Shown one piece after another: positions 1 through 9,004 of a DNA stretch of 64,000 nucleotides. Below the pieces are notes generated by a model. It did no database searches. It was not told the DNA's origin and was given only the letters and a program-made list of their open reading frames with translations. The stretch spans positions 372,001 through 436,000 of the forward strand of contig NZ_JAAQOM010000002.1 in assembly GCF_011682055.1 (NCBI RefSeq), given 5' to 3'. The DNA comes from Telluria antibiotica. GTDB taxonomy: Bacteria > Pseudomonadota > Gammaproteobacteria > Burkholderiales > Burkholderiaceae_D. Made by a program: the position numbers and the translations under genes. Position 1 is the stretch's first letter. Every line of letters begins with the position of its first letter.

Positions 1-1860
1 TTCACGGTGCAACTGGTCGAGGATTGGCGTGGCGAGGCCCGCGATCTTCGGCACGTCCTGGCCGCGCGGCCCCGTCAGGTCCAGCACGACGACCTCGTTG
101 CGGCCCTTCCTGATCCACGGGCCCGGCAGATACATCGTCTGCGTGGGACCGATGCTCCAGAAGCGCCCGAGGCAGCGGCCGTTGATCCAGACGACGCCCT
201 GCCCCCACGCGGACATGTCGAGGAACGTGTCGTCCGTGCGCGCCGCGTCGAAGCCGCCGCGATAGAACGCCGCGCCCTTGCCGCGGCCCCGCTTGAACGC
301 GAGCGGCGGCAGTACGCCGTCCGCATCGAAATCGATGGCGCGGATTTCCCACTGTTCCAGCGCCTGCGCGGCACCGCCCTTCGGCGTGAACGTGACGGGG
401 CCGTGGATGCCCTTGCGGTCGTGGACCTCGGGTCCGAAGTTCACGCGCGCGATCGTGTATAGCAGGATCTCGAGCACGGCCGGCTTGGCGCGCGCCGGCA
501 CGTCGACCTTGTAGCGGCGGTAGCGCGTGTCCAGGGTGCCGATCGGCTTGCCGTCCAGGCGCACCCACGCGAGGTCGCGCGCGCGCGCCACTTCCACGAC
601 ACCGGCCGGGCCGGCCGGCAGCGTGACGCGGTACGACACGAGGCCGCGGCTGATGTCGTACTGCTCGATGGGCCGGGGCGACTTGTCCTTGATGACGCGT
701 GCCGGCAGCGCGGTCGTCACGGGCACGGATTCGCCCAGCGCGAACGGCGCGATCGTCATCACGGGCATGCGCGGCGGCGGTGCCGGCAGCTTTTCGCCGG
801 GTGCCAGGAACGGCGTGATGGCGGCGCGGTAGGCGTCGAACTTGTCGCCGATCCAGCCCGCCTCGCCGATCGGCGCGTCGTAGTCGTAGCTCGTCGTGTC
901 GGGCCGGAACGGACGGTCGCAGCCGCCCCACAGGCCGAAGGTCGTGCCGCCGTGCGCCATGTACAGGCTGAACGAGCCGTTCACCTTCAGCATCGCGGCG
1001 ATGTCGGCCGTCGCGCCCTCGACGCCGCCGCGGCGGTGCGGCGAACCCCACGTGTCGAACCAGCCGGAATAGTATTCGCCGCACATGCGCGGGCCCTTCT
1101 GCACGGCGTCCAGCGCCTTGAAGCCGGCGGCCGGATCGCTGCCGAAGTTCGCCACGTTGAACAGCTCGGGGATCGCCGTGCGGGCGACGGCGTTCGTCGG
1201 ATTGCACTGGAACAGCGGGACGTCGAAGCCCGCGTCCAGCAAGGCCTGGCGCAGCACGCGCAGATAGCCCACGTCGTCGCCGTAGAAGCCGTACTCGTTC
1301 TCGACCTGCACCATCAGGATGTTGCCGCCGCGCGTGACCTGCTGCGGACCGAGCACGCGCCCCACTTCCTTCAGCCAGCGGCGCGCCGGCGCGAGGTAGG
1401 CCTCGTCGCGCGTGCGCAGGAACGCGTCGCCGTCATGCTTCAGCAACCACCACGGCAGGCCGCCCATCTCCCATTCCGCGCACGCGTACGGACCCGGACG
1501 CAGGATCACCCACAAGCCTTCCTGCTGCGCGAGCCGGCAGAATTCCGCCGCGTCGCGCTGCGCGGCCCAGTCGTAGCGGCCTTCGCGCCATTCGTGGTAG
1601 TTCCAGAACAGGTAGGCGCAGACGGCGTTCAGGCCCATCGCCTTGATGGTCTTCAGCCGATGCGTCCAGTACTCGCGCGGCACGCGGGCGAAGTGCATCT
1701 CGCCGCAGCGGATCTGCAGGGGTTTCCCGTCCAGCAGGAAGTCGTGTTCGTCGATCGCGAAGCGGTGCGAAGCCGCCGCGTGCACCGTGGCGCTCAAGGG
1801 CAGGAGGGCTGCGGCGGCGCTGCCTTGCAGCAGGCGGCGGCGTGGGAAACTGATGGTCAT
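1..1860 (-). CDS. GH35 beta-galactosidase, secreted (3' end outside window)
   Basis: This encodes a glycoside hydrolase family 35 enzyme, expected to remove terminal beta-galactose from oligosaccharides in the periplasm or outside the cell. The ATG at 1860 is followed by a twin-arginine signal (RRRLLQG, then a hydrophobic stretch to about residue 29). The GH35 core is plain: GKPLQIRCGEMHFARVP, the RPGPYACAEWEMGGLPWW block, and VQVENEYGFYG, which holds an E of the catalytic type. 620 codons are in the window and the frame is still open at base 1, so the C-terminus is missing. The gene starts 26 bp after the TonB receptor stop and is almost certainly cotranscribed with it. Family assignment is firm; the exact substrate is inferred. 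Confidence 0.93.
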   Translation of the reverse strand, partial: MTISFPRRRLLQGSAAAALLPLSATVHAAASHRFAIDEHDFLLDGKPLQIRCGEMHFARVPREYWTHRLKTIKAMGLNAVCAYLFWNYHEWREGRYDWAAQRDAAEFCRLAQQEGLWVILRPGPYACAEWEMGGLPWWLLKHDGDAFLRTRDEAYLAPARRWLKEVGRVLGPQQVTRGGNILMVQVENEYGFYGDDVGYLRVLRQALLDAGFDVPLFQCNPTNAVARTAIPELFNVANFGSDPAAGFKALDAVQKGPRMCGEYYSGWFDTWGSPHRRGGVEGATADIAAMLKVNGSFSLYMAHGGTTFGLWGGCDRPFRPDTTSYDYDAPIGEAGWIGDKFDAYRAAITPFLAPGEKLPAPPPRMPVMTIAPFALGESVPVTTALPARVIKDKSPRPIEQYDISRGLVSYRVTLPAGPAGVVEVARARDLAWVRLDGKPIGTLDTRYRRYKVDVPARAKPAVLEILLYTIARVNFGPEVHDRKGIHGPVTFTPKGGAAQALEQWEIRAIDFDADGVLPPLAFKRGRGKGAAFYRGGFDAARTDDTFLDMSAWGQGVVWINGRCLGRFWSIGPTQTMYLPGPWIRKGRNEVVVLDLTGPRGQDVPKIAGLATPILDQLHRE

Positions 1861-1886
1861 GTGGTCGTCTTCTTCAGGTTGAAAGA

Positions 1887-4766
1887 TCAGAGCTTGCCGC
1901 GCAGGCCGAACTTGATGGTACGCCCATCATACTTCGCGTAGTCCATGCGGGTGCGGTGGCCATCGCCGTACTGGCCCGTGGCGTCCTCGAAGTAATCGTA
2001 CGAAAGCGTGTTGGTCAGGTTCAGCGCATCGAGGCGCAGTTCCAGGTTTTCCGTCAGCTTGTAGCTGATGGTGCCGTCCAGGTAACCGCGGGCGGCGCGC
2101 CAGCGAATCAGGTCGTCGCCGTTGTTCTTCGGGTTGTCCGGATGCAGGAAGCGGCCCTTGTAGTTGTACGAGAGGCGCATCGCGAGCGGCCCCCGCTCGT
2201 AATACGTGGTGAAGCTGTACGCGTACTTCGGCACCGAGTTCACGGCGATTTCCTTGCCGGCCGTCGTGATCCACTTCTGGCTGTTGAACGGGTCGATGTG
2301 CGTGTAGCTCGCCAACGCGCCCAGGCCCTTGAACGGATCGGGCAGGAAGGTGAAGTCCTGCTGGTAGGCGAGTTCATAACCCTTGAGAGTCTGCTGGCCC
2401 GCGTTGCCGTAGGTGCGCAGGGTCATGGGCAGGTTCGGGTCGACCTTGCCGTTCGCGTCGTGGAAGATCGCACCGAGCGCCGTGTCGGGCAGGCCCAGCG
2501 CGCCGAACGTCGTCTGCGTCGTGCTCGAGACGGTGGCGTCCGTGAGCTCCTTCTTGAAGTACGCGGCCGACAGCAGGCTGCCCGGCTTGAAATACCACTC
2601 CAGGCTCGTGTCGAGGTTCTTCGACTGCTGCGGCTTCAGGTTCGGGTTGCCCGCGGTGGCCGTGTTGTCGAACGGGTTCGGGATGACGGTCTGCGCGGCG
2701 ATGATCGACAGCGATGCGCGGCTGATCGTCTTGCCGTACGACGCCCGCCAGATCAGGTCGTCAAGCACGTCGTAGGCGGCGCTGACGGCCGGCAGCACGT
2801 TCGTGTACTTGCCGTGTTCCTGGTTCGGCAGATAGGTATTGCCCGCGCCCGACTTCTTGTAGTTGTCGATGCCGAGCTTCGTCTGCGCCCAGCGCACGCC
2901 GGCGTTGATGCGCAGTTCGCGCGCCAGCACCTCGCCCTTGAAGTCGGACTGCACGAAGCCCGTCGTCACCTTCTCTTCCGCGCCGAAGCTCTGTGCCGGC
3001 GTGAATGCAGCCGGCGTGTTGAAGGCCAGCGGATCGTACGTCGAATACGTGTAGCTGCGCGTGAAGGTGCCGAACTGGTGCGGCCAGCCGTCGCCCATGT
3101 CCAGGTTCGAGACGGGCAGCTTGGACACCATGTTGCTGCGCAGGCCCGCATCGCCGAACCCCTTCAGCTTCGCAACCATGGCGGCCGTGCCGTTGCGCTT
3201 CTCGACGGTCTTCGTCGTGTCGACGTAGACGAGGCCACCCTTGAAGTGACCGGTCCAGTCGTCCCACAGGTCGTAGTCCTGGTCCAGCACGAGGCGCGCC
3301 TGGCGGCCCTTGTCCGTCTCGCGCGTCCAGCCGGTGTTGATGTCGAAGCCCGTGAAGTTGGCGGGATTCGTGAAGTCGACGGGCGACGACAGCGACGGGT
3401 ACACGTGGTCCGCGCCGTAGTCGATCGTGGAATCGACGCCGAAGACCTGGCCCGACAGCGTGTCCTGGTAGCTCTTCGCGTCGCTGTTGTTCGCCGACAG
3501 CTGGCCCGTGAGCACGGTGCCTTTCTTGACTTCCCAACGGCCGTTCAGCGCGAGGTAGCCGAACTTCGTCTTGTCCTCGCCGTACGTGACGCCGCTGCTG
3601 TACGACGTATTGCCGAAGGTGCCCGTGAGGAGGTTCGACGCCGGATCGATGTGCACGTCGAGCGGCACGAGGCCGTTGTGACCCGCCTGGCCGGGAGGCG
3701 CGCTGCGGTTCGTCGTCTTGCTGTTGCGGATCAGGATGCCGTAGTACAGCTCGTCGCGGCTGTTCTGCAGCTGCGACGCGAGGCCGTCCAGGCTGATGTT
3801 CAAGCCGCCTTCCTTGTACTGCAGCGACGTCACGAGGCCGTCGCGCGTGCGCCGGTTCTGCGAGCCGTAGAAGCGGTAGATGCGGGGCAGCAGCGCATTG
3901 TCGACCTGGTCGCGCGTATAGCCGGACAGGTTCGCGCGCGGGTCGTCGTAATCGAGTTGCAGCGCGAAGTTGCCCAGCACCGGGTTCGCGCTGCCGCGGC
4001 GCGAGCTGTTGTAGCCGCCCGTCGCCTCGAAGCCGGAGCGGTTGTTGACGGCCTTCGAATGCGACGCGCCGGCCAGGAAGCCCCAATTGCCCCACGTGTT
4101 CGAATACAGCGCGAACAGGTTCGGGTCGGTCTTCTCCGACATCGTGTTGTACGCGGCCGACACGCCGTAGCGCACCGTGCGCTTCGGGCTGTCGAACGGG
4201 CGCGGCGTCTGCAGGTCGACGACGCCGCCCATGCCGCCTTCCGTCAGTTCGGCCAGCGGTGTCTTGTAGAAGTCGACGCGGCCGAACAGCTCGGACGCGA
4301 ACACGTCGTAGTTGAAACCGCGCGCCGCGCTGCCGATGGTGCTGGTCGACGTCGTGTTGACGGGCGCGCCGTTCAACGTCGTCACCGTGTATTCGGTCGG
4401 CAGGCCGCGGATCGAGATGCGCTGCCCTTCCGCCGAGCTCTCGTCGCGGTTCAGGATTACGCCCGGCACGCGCTGCAGCGATTCCGCGACGTTCGCCTCG
4501 GGGAATTTGCCGATGTCCTCGGCCACGATGGAGTCGCGCACGCCGATGGCCTGCTGCTTCAGGTTCAGCGCCTTCTGCAGGCTGGAACGGAAGCCCGTCA
4601 CGACGACCGTCGTGGTGACCGGCGCATCCTGGAACGGCGGGGGCGGCTCGGCGGCCGCCGCGTCGGACGGGACGGTTGGCGTGGTCGTGTCCTGGGCCAG
4701 CGCCGGATGCCCATAGGCGGCGGCGAGCGCCACCGGCAGCAGCGCGGCGAGCAACTTCTTGTTCAT
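1887..4766 (-). CDS. TonB-dependent receptor (Xanthomonas/Caulobacter type)
   Basis: An outer-membrane TonB-dependent transporter of 959 aa, of the class that imports plant or algal oligosaccharides in Proteobacteria. A Sec signal peptide ends near residue 25 (PALAQ). A TonB-box-like VVVTG lies near residue 54, followed by the plug domain with the typical motifs DSIVAEDIGKFPEANVAESL, QRVPGV and ISIRGL (about 75-125), then a long beta-barrel with many aromatic strands. It is followed by the GH35 gene in the same direction. Upstream lies the divergent LacI regulator, with a palindromic operator in between. The substrate is inferred from neighbours: a galactose-containing or acidic glycan. Confidence 0.93.
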   Translation of the reverse strand: MNKKLLAALLPVALAAAYGHPALAQDTTTPTVPSDAAAAEPPPPFQDAPVTTTVVVTGFRSSLQKALNLKQQAIGVRDSIVAEDIGKFPEANVAESLQRVPGVILNRDESSAEGQRISIRGLPTEYTVTTLNGAPVNTTSTSTIGSAARGFNYDVFASELFGRVDFYKTPLAELTEGGMGGVVDLQTPRPFDSPKRTVRYGVSAAYNTMSEKTDPNLFALYSNTWGNWGFLAGASHSKAVNNRSGFEATGGYNSSRRGSANPVLGNFALQLDYDDPRANLSGYTRDQVDNALLPRIYRFYGSQNRRTRDGLVTSLQYKEGGLNISLDGLASQLQNSRDELYYGILIRNSKTTNRSAPPGQAGHNGLVPLDVHIDPASNLLTGTFGNTSYSSGVTYGEDKTKFGYLALNGRWEVKKGTVLTGQLSANNSDAKSYQDTLSGQVFGVDSTIDYGADHVYPSLSSPVDFTNPANFTGFDINTGWTRETDKGRQARLVLDQDYDLWDDWTGHFKGGLVYVDTTKTVEKRNGTAAMVAKLKGFGDAGLRSNMVSKLPVSNLDMGDGWPHQFGTFTRSYTYSTYDPLAFNTPAAFTPAQSFGAEEKVTTGFVQSDFKGEVLARELRINAGVRWAQTKLGIDNYKKSGAGNTYLPNQEHGKYTNVLPAVSAAYDVLDDLIWRASYGKTISRASLSIIAAQTVIPNPFDNTATAGNPNLKPQQSKNLDTSLEWYFKPGSLLSAAYFKKELTDATVSSTTQTTFGALGLPDTALGAIFHDANGKVDPNLPMTLRTYGNAGQQTLKGYELAYQQDFTFLPDPFKGLGALASYTHIDPFNSQKWITTAGKEIAVNSVPKYAYSFTTYYERGPLAMRLSYNYKGRFLHPDNPKNNGDDLIRWRAARGYLDGTISYKLTENLELRLDALNLTNTLSYDYFEDATGQYGDGHRTRMDYAKYDGRTIKFGLRGKL

Positions 4767-4844
4767 CTTGTCTCCATTGTTGTGTCGTTATCGGAACCCT
4801 GATGCCGGTCTGGCGCTGTGTCGCGGTAGTCTTTACGCCGGCTG

Positions 4845-4860
4845 GTGGTCACGTTACCAC
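4845..4860. promoter_or_regulatory. LacI-type operator upstream of the TonB receptor
   Basis: GTGGTCACGTTACCAC is an almost perfect 16-bp palindrome with the central CG typical of LacI-family operators. It lies 79 bp upstream of the receptor start in the 288-bp gap shared with the divergent lacI gene at 5055. Read on the minus strand, an AT-rich promoter-like stretch (CTATTGCTATCTAATAAT) precedes it, so a bound repressor would sit just downstream of the -10. The same ACGTTACCAC ten-mer recurs at 11110-11119. No other feature is apparent in the gap. Confidence 0.6.
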
Positions 4861-5054
4861 AGCCGATTATTAGATAGCAATAGTGCACGACCGGCTAAAA
4901 ATTTGTCCTAACATGTTGTTTTTAAAGGAAGTTTCCGCCGGTTTCGGCAAATTTTGTGTCGTTCCGCTACGACATCCATGCCAAACAGTCATACCTTTGA
5001 CGAAATTTGTGATGTACGTTGTCTCATTAATCCGTCACACTTCGTGTTTTTCGG

Positions 5055-6152
5055 ATGCCTATGCGCAAAGTCAGCAAACTCAGTGAGGTCGCCCGGCTCG
5101 CGGGCGTCGCGCCGATCACGGCCTCGCGCGCCATCCGCGGCACAGGCTATGTGTCGGCGGAGGCCCGCGAACGCATCATGGCCGCCGCCGCACAGCTGCA
5201 GTACACGCCCGACCCGCTGGCGCGGCGCATGCGGGGCGACCGGAGCCGGCTGCTCGGCGTGTTCGTCAACAACTACGGTCCCGTCGTGCTGCACGAGATC
5301 ATCCGCGCCCTCAGCACGCATGCGCGCGCCAAGGGCTACGACCTGCTGCTGTTCAACGCCGAGCGCTTCGACAGCCCCGACCGCATGGCCACGTGCGACC
5401 TGCTGGGCAAGCTGTGCGACGGGCTGCTGCTCGTGATGCCCAGCGCCGACGACGGCTTTCTCGACGCCATCGAACGCCAGCAACTGGCCAGCGTCGTGAT
5501 CTGCTTCGATGCGAGGCCCGTCGCCGTGCCTGTCGTGGCGGCGGAAAACCGCCTCGGGGCGCGCGCGGCCGTCGAACACCTGCTGGCGCTGGGCCACCGC
5601 CGCATCGCCTACATCGCCGGCAATCCGGGCACGGGCCAGAGTGCGGAGCGCGAACGCGGCTACGTCGACGCGCTGCTGGCGGCCGGCATCGCGCCCGATC
5701 CCGCGCTCGTCGTCAATGGCGCCTTCGTCCAGCCGGGCGGCTACGCGGCCACGGAACGGCTGCTTGGCGCGAGCGTCCCGCCGACGGCGATCTTCGCCGC
5801 GAACGACGAGATGGCGTTCGGCGCCATCGACGCCATCAACAGCCGCGGCTTGACGGTCCCGGACGACATCTCCGTGATCGGCTTCGACGACATCCCGACC
5901 GCGAGCTGCGTCTTTCCCAAGCTGACGACGATGCATCAGCCGTTCGATGCCATCGCCGCCTACGCCGTGCGCGAGGTGGTCGGCATGATCGACGGCCAAT
6001 CCACGGCGGCTGCGCGCATCGCCTTCCCCGCGAAGCTCGTCGTGCGCGGGTCGACGGCGCCCGCGCGGCAAGTGGAGACCGATACTGCGGCCGTCACGCC
6101 GACACCGCGCCGACCCGCCCGCGCGCGACGCGCGCCAGCGCCCGGAACGTGA
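5055..6152 (+). CDS. LacI family transcriptional regulator (first paralogue)
   Basis: A LacI/GalR-family DNA-binding regulator of 365 aa. The N-terminal helix-turn-helix ([21 protein letters not shown], residues about 8-28) and hinge are followed by a periplasmic-binding-protein-like effector domain with the family motifs [26 protein letters not shown] and [14 protein letters not shown]. It lies divergent to the TonB receptor and is a close paralogue of the LacI protein encoded at 11220-12236, suggesting duplication within the locus. A second ATG two codons downstream (5061) is an alternative start. The C-terminal extension is rich in Pro/Arg and overlaps the convergent MFS gene by 59 bp. The effector is probably a mono- or disaccharide released by the locus. 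Confidence 0.92.
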   Translation: MPMRKVSKLSEVARLAGVAPITASRAIRGTGYVSAEARERIMAAAAQLQYTPDPLARRMRGDRSRLLGVFVNNYGPVVLHEIIRALSTHARAKGYDLLLFNAERFDSPDRMATCDLLGKLCDGLLLVMPSADDGFLDAIERQQLASVVICFDARPVAVPVVAAENRLGARAAVEHLLALGHRRIAYIAGNPGTGQSAERERGYVDALLAAGIAPDPALVVNGAFVQPGGYAATERLLGASVPPTAIFAANDEMAFGAIDAINSRGLTVPDDISVIGFDDIPTASCVFPKLTTMHQPFDAIAAYAVREVVGMIDGQSTAAARIAFPAKLVVRGSTAPARQVETDTAAVTPTPRRPARARRAPAPGT

Positions 6153-7443
6153 CGACGCTGGCCCCCGCCAGCAGTGCGCCGAACAGCAAGGTCAAGCCGT
6201 AGACATGGCCCGACGCATCGAGCAAGGGGCCGAGCAGGAAGCTCAGCGCGATATTCGACGTGGAGAAGATGACGCGCTTGGCCGCGTCGAACTGCAGAAA
6301 GCGTGCACGCGGGAACAGCACCATCGGCAGTGACGCGGCCGCCGTGTAATACGTGCCCGACACGACGGCGTGCAGCACGTAGACGATGGCAAAGCTCTGC
6401 AGGTCGTGCACGGCGAGGAAGCCGCCGCATGCCACGCACAGGTACAGCCCCATTGTGCACACCGTGACGGTCGCGGCGCCGTAGCGGTCGACCATCCACC
6501 CGACGACGGACGACAGCCCGATCGACAGCGCGTACGACGTGGCGAGCAGGCGCCCCAGCTGGCCCTTGTCCATGCCGATCGAGTCCGCGTACAACTGCGA
6601 GAACGTGTTGAACGGCATGAACGTCAGCTCGGACGCCGTCAGGGCGAGGAAGACGAGCAGGAAGTAGCGGTCGGCGAAGCATTCGCGCCAGTACGCGCGG
6701 CCCATCGCGCGCCACGTCACGGTGCCCTGCCCCGCCTGGGCGTCCATCGGCGCCGGCGGGCCGTATTCGCCTTCCTTCAATCGCACGCACATCAGCACGC
6801 AGGCGACGCCGAAGAACAGGCCGATGCCGAGGAAGACGTCGCGCAGGTGGTGTTCGGTGAGGTGGAATATCCACAGGTTGAACAGGATGCCGGCACCGAG
6901 GCTGACGATGCGGAATCCAGCATAGAAGCGGCCGAGGATGGGACGGGGCACGATGTCGTTCACGAGGCCCGCGTACAGCGCCAGCGTGACGAGCGCGAGG
7001 CCCTCGAACACGGTCCACAGCACGCAGAACCACGCGAGCACGCACGCATCGACGCCGGGCGACGCCGCGCCCAGCAACGCATCGGTACCGCGGCCGATGG
7101 CCGTGCAGTTGCCGAGTGCGACGAAGACGAGCGCCGCGACCGGTGTGACGCCGACGAGGAACGGCAGCCGGCGCCCCCAGCGGCTGCGGAAGCGGTCGGA
7201 GCGGAAGCCGACGATGGGCACGAGCACGCTGCCCAGCAGCGCGGGCAGCGCCGAGACGAGCACGGCGATCATCGTATCGCTGGCGTGGTGCTGGCGCAGC
7301 AATTCCATGACGCCCGGGATGGCCGAACGGTCGCGCAGGGCGATGGCGAACTCGCCGAACAACAGCCAGAACAGGACAATGCCGAGGCCCGCCGCCGTGT
7401 AGCGCAGCGTGCCGGCGGCGTAGGCGCTTTTGTCTTCCAACAT
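6094..7443 (-). CDS. MFS transporter, probable sugar or oligosaccharide uptake
   Basis: A 12-helix major facilitator protein of 449 aa. The loop motif RSDRFRSRWGRRLPFL after the second or third helix is the family signature between TM2 and TM3, and many hydrophobic helices follow. It resembles the GPH/sugar-transporter side of the MFS, fitting import of saccharides released by the neighbouring hydrolases. I chose the ATG at 7443; a TTG at 7464 in the same frame would add seven residues. The 3' end overlaps the convergent lacI gene by 59 bp. Specificity cannot be read from the sequence. Confidence 0.85.
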   Translation of the reverse strand: MLEDKSAYAAGTLRYTAAGLGIVLFWLLFGEFAIALRDRSAIPGVMELLRQHHASDTMIAVLVSALPALLGSVLVPIVGFRSDRFRSRWGRRLPFLVGVTPVAALVFVALGNCTAIGRGTDALLGAASPGVDACVLAWFCVLWTVFEGLALVTLALYAGLVNDIVPRPILGRFYAGFRIVSLGAGILFNLWIFHLTEHHLRDVFLGIGLFFGVACVLMCVRLKEGEYGPPAPMDAQAGQGTVTWRAMGRAYWRECFADRYFLLVFLALTASELTFMPFNTFSQLYADSIGMDKGQLGRLLATSYALSIGLSSVVGWMVDRYGAATVTVCTMGLYLCVACGGFLAVHDLQSFAIVYVLHAVVSGTYYTAAASLPMVLFPRARFLQFDAAKRVIFSTSNIALSFLLGPLLDASGHVYGLTLLFGALLAGASVVTFRALARVARGRVGAVSA

Positions 7444-7506
7444 GGACGCGTTTCCGACTAACAAGACCTAAAGCATCGCCCCTGCTTAAAGAAACCGCAA
7501 GCTTTT

Positions 7507-7735
7507 AATTCGGGGTCAGAGCATTTTTCGATCGGAATTCGGGGTCAGAGCACGTTTCGGTGCATGTTCTTTACAGCATCCCTGCGTACGTGGTTGGCAC
7601 CTGGCCGCACGTTCAAACAGCGATCTGCAGACAGCGATCCGTAGCCTGCGGTCTCACTTCCTGTGCTAACAGGACATTGTTCGGAAACGTGCTCTGACCC
7701 CGAATCTAGAAATAACTGTGCTCTGACCCCGAATT
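7507..7735. repeat. Nested inverted-repeat element (REPIN/MITE-like)
   Basis: Two direct copies of AATTCGGGGTCAGAGCA (7507-7523 and 7536-7552) face two inverted copies (7685-7705 and 7718-7735), enclosing about 130 bp without an open frame. The inner pair matches perfectly over 22 bp (core CGGGGTCAGAGCACGTTTC), and outer and inner copies are separated by about 13 bp on each side. The layout is that of a small non-autonomous mobile element or REP doublet. It fills most of the 363-bp gap between the MFS gene and the GH105 terminator. No transposase is nearby. Confidence 0.75.
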
Positions 7736-7741
7736 GCGCAG

Positions 7742-7771
7742 GAAAAAAAAGACCTGCCGTTCCGAGGCAGG
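7742..7771 (-). terminator. Rho-independent terminator of the heparinase-GH105 operon
   Basis: Read leftward, CCTGCC (7771-7766), a seven-base loop and GGCAGG (7758-7753) form a perfect 6-bp GC-rich stem, followed at once by TC and a run of eight T residues. It lies about 36 bp past the GH105 stop codon. This is the clearest intrinsic terminator in the window. Confidence 0.88.
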
Positions 7772-7806
7772 CCGAACGTGGGCCCAGGGGCCCCCGAAGG
7801 AGAGAA

Positions 7807-8982
7807 TCAGTGGCCGGCGGCGCCCAGGCGCGCCATTTCCGCCGCCGCCAGCAGCACGGCGCCCACGCCGAAGTGCGCCGTCGAATCGCGGTCGACTACC
7901 TGGCCGGGGATCGCGCGGTCGCCGATGGGCTGCACATAGCCCACCTTGCCGTCCGCCTGGATGGCCACGTGCGTCAAGTAATCCCAGCCTTTCAGCGCCG
8001 TCGGCAAGTAGTCCGCGCGGTCCAGCACACCGTTGTTGATACCCCACAGCATGCCGTACGTGAAGAACGCCGTGCCGCTCGTCTCGGGGCCGGGCGAGTG
8101 GGCCGGGTCGATCAGGCTGCGCGTCCAATAGCCTTCCGGGTCCTGGATCGTGCGCAGCGTCTGCGCCATCGCGCGGAAGCGATCCTCGAACAGCGGGCGG
8201 TACGGGTCGGCCGCCGGCAGGTCCGCCAGCACCTTCGCGAGCGCGGCGAATACCCAGCCGTCGCCCCGCGCCCAGAAATCCTTCTTGCCGTTGACGCTCT
8301 TGTGCTGCGGGTAGACGTAGCGCGCATCGCGGTAGTACAGGTGCGCCTCGGCGTCGTACATCAAGCCGTTCGCATACTGGAAATAGTCGACCATCTTGTC
8401 CAGGTAACGGCGGTCGCCCGTCAGCCGGTACATCTTCGTCATCACGGGCATGACCATGTACAGGCCGTCCGCCCACCACCAGTAGTCGTCGCGCGCCGTG
8501 CCGATCTCGTAGCCCATCACCTCGCGCGCGCGCGCCACGCGGCGCGGGTCCTGCGGGCCCAGGCGGTACAGGTCGAGGTAAGTCTGGAAGCAGGCCTGCC
8601 AGTCGCCGAACAGCACATGGTCGTCCGTCTCGCCGTACGTGAGCTTCCACTCGGCCTTGTTGTCGGACTTCGCGCCGCGCCACCCGTTGTAGTCGGCCCA
8701 CCGTTCGGAATACTGGCGGTAAGCCTCGTTCCCGGTGACCTCGTACGCGGCGATATTCCCCGTGTGGTAGACGGCCACGTTCCAGAACGCCCACTCCGTC
8801 GCCGGCGTCGTGCGCTGCCAATGGCCGTTCACCTTGTCGATGACGGCCAGCGCCTCGGCCCGCGACGGGATGGCCGCGGCCTGCGCCTGCGCCGGTGCAA
8901 CCGCGCGACTTCCCATATCCGCGCAGCCACCCAGCAAAAGCAATCCCCCCGCCAGTACGCTCGCCATCACTCGCTTGTTCAA
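7807..8982 (-). CDS. GH88/GH105 unsaturated glycuronyl hydrolase, lipoprotein
   Basis: A glycoside hydrolase of the YteR/GH105 type, which removes the unsaturated uronic acid left by a polysaccharide lyase. The (alpha/alpha)6-barrel motifs are visible: ARDDYWWWADGLYMVMP with the catalytic-type Asp, FWARGDGWVFAAL, and GTAFFTYGMLWGINNG. I place the start at the TTG at 8982: it has AAGGAG five bases upstream and gives a short charged N-terminus (MNKRV), a hydrophobic core and the lipobox LLGGC. The resulting protein is 391 aa; upstream in-frame codons overlap the previous gene and look non-coding. It lies 22 bp after the heparinase-like gene, a natural lyase-hydrolase pair. Confidence 0.88.
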   Translation of the reverse strand: MNKRVMASVLAGGLLLLGGCADMGSRAVAPAQAQAAAIPSRAEALAVIDKVNGHWQRTTPATEWAFWNVAVYHTGNIAAYEVTGNEAYRQYSERWADYNGWRGAKSDNKAEWKLTYGETDDHVLFGDWQACFQTYLDLYRLGPQDPRRVARAREVMGYEIGTARDDYWWWADGLYMVMPVMTKMYRLTGDRRYLDKMVDYFQYANGLMYDAEAHLYYRDARYVYPQHKSVNGKKDFWARGDGWVFAALAKVLADLPAADPYRPLFEDRFRAMAQTLRTIQDPEGYWTRSLIDPAHSPGPETSGTAFFTYGMLWGINNGVLDRADYLPTALKGWDYLTHVAIQADGKVGYVQPIGDRAIPGQVVDRDSTAHFGVGAVLLAAAEMARLGAAGH

Positions 8983-9004
8983 TTCGACTCCTTCAGGTTT
9001 CGGT

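Noticed and set aside
1956-4802. A very long open frame on the plus strand opposite the TonB receptor
   Set aside because: Its translation is Arg/Val/Ala-rich with no domain, as expected for a mirror frame of a GC-rich gene; the minus-strand receptor is unmistakable.
4883-5086. A 67-codon frame in the gap before the first lacI
   Set aside because: It has no Shine-Dalgarno or recognisable features and overlaps the lacI start; it is probably promoter DNA.
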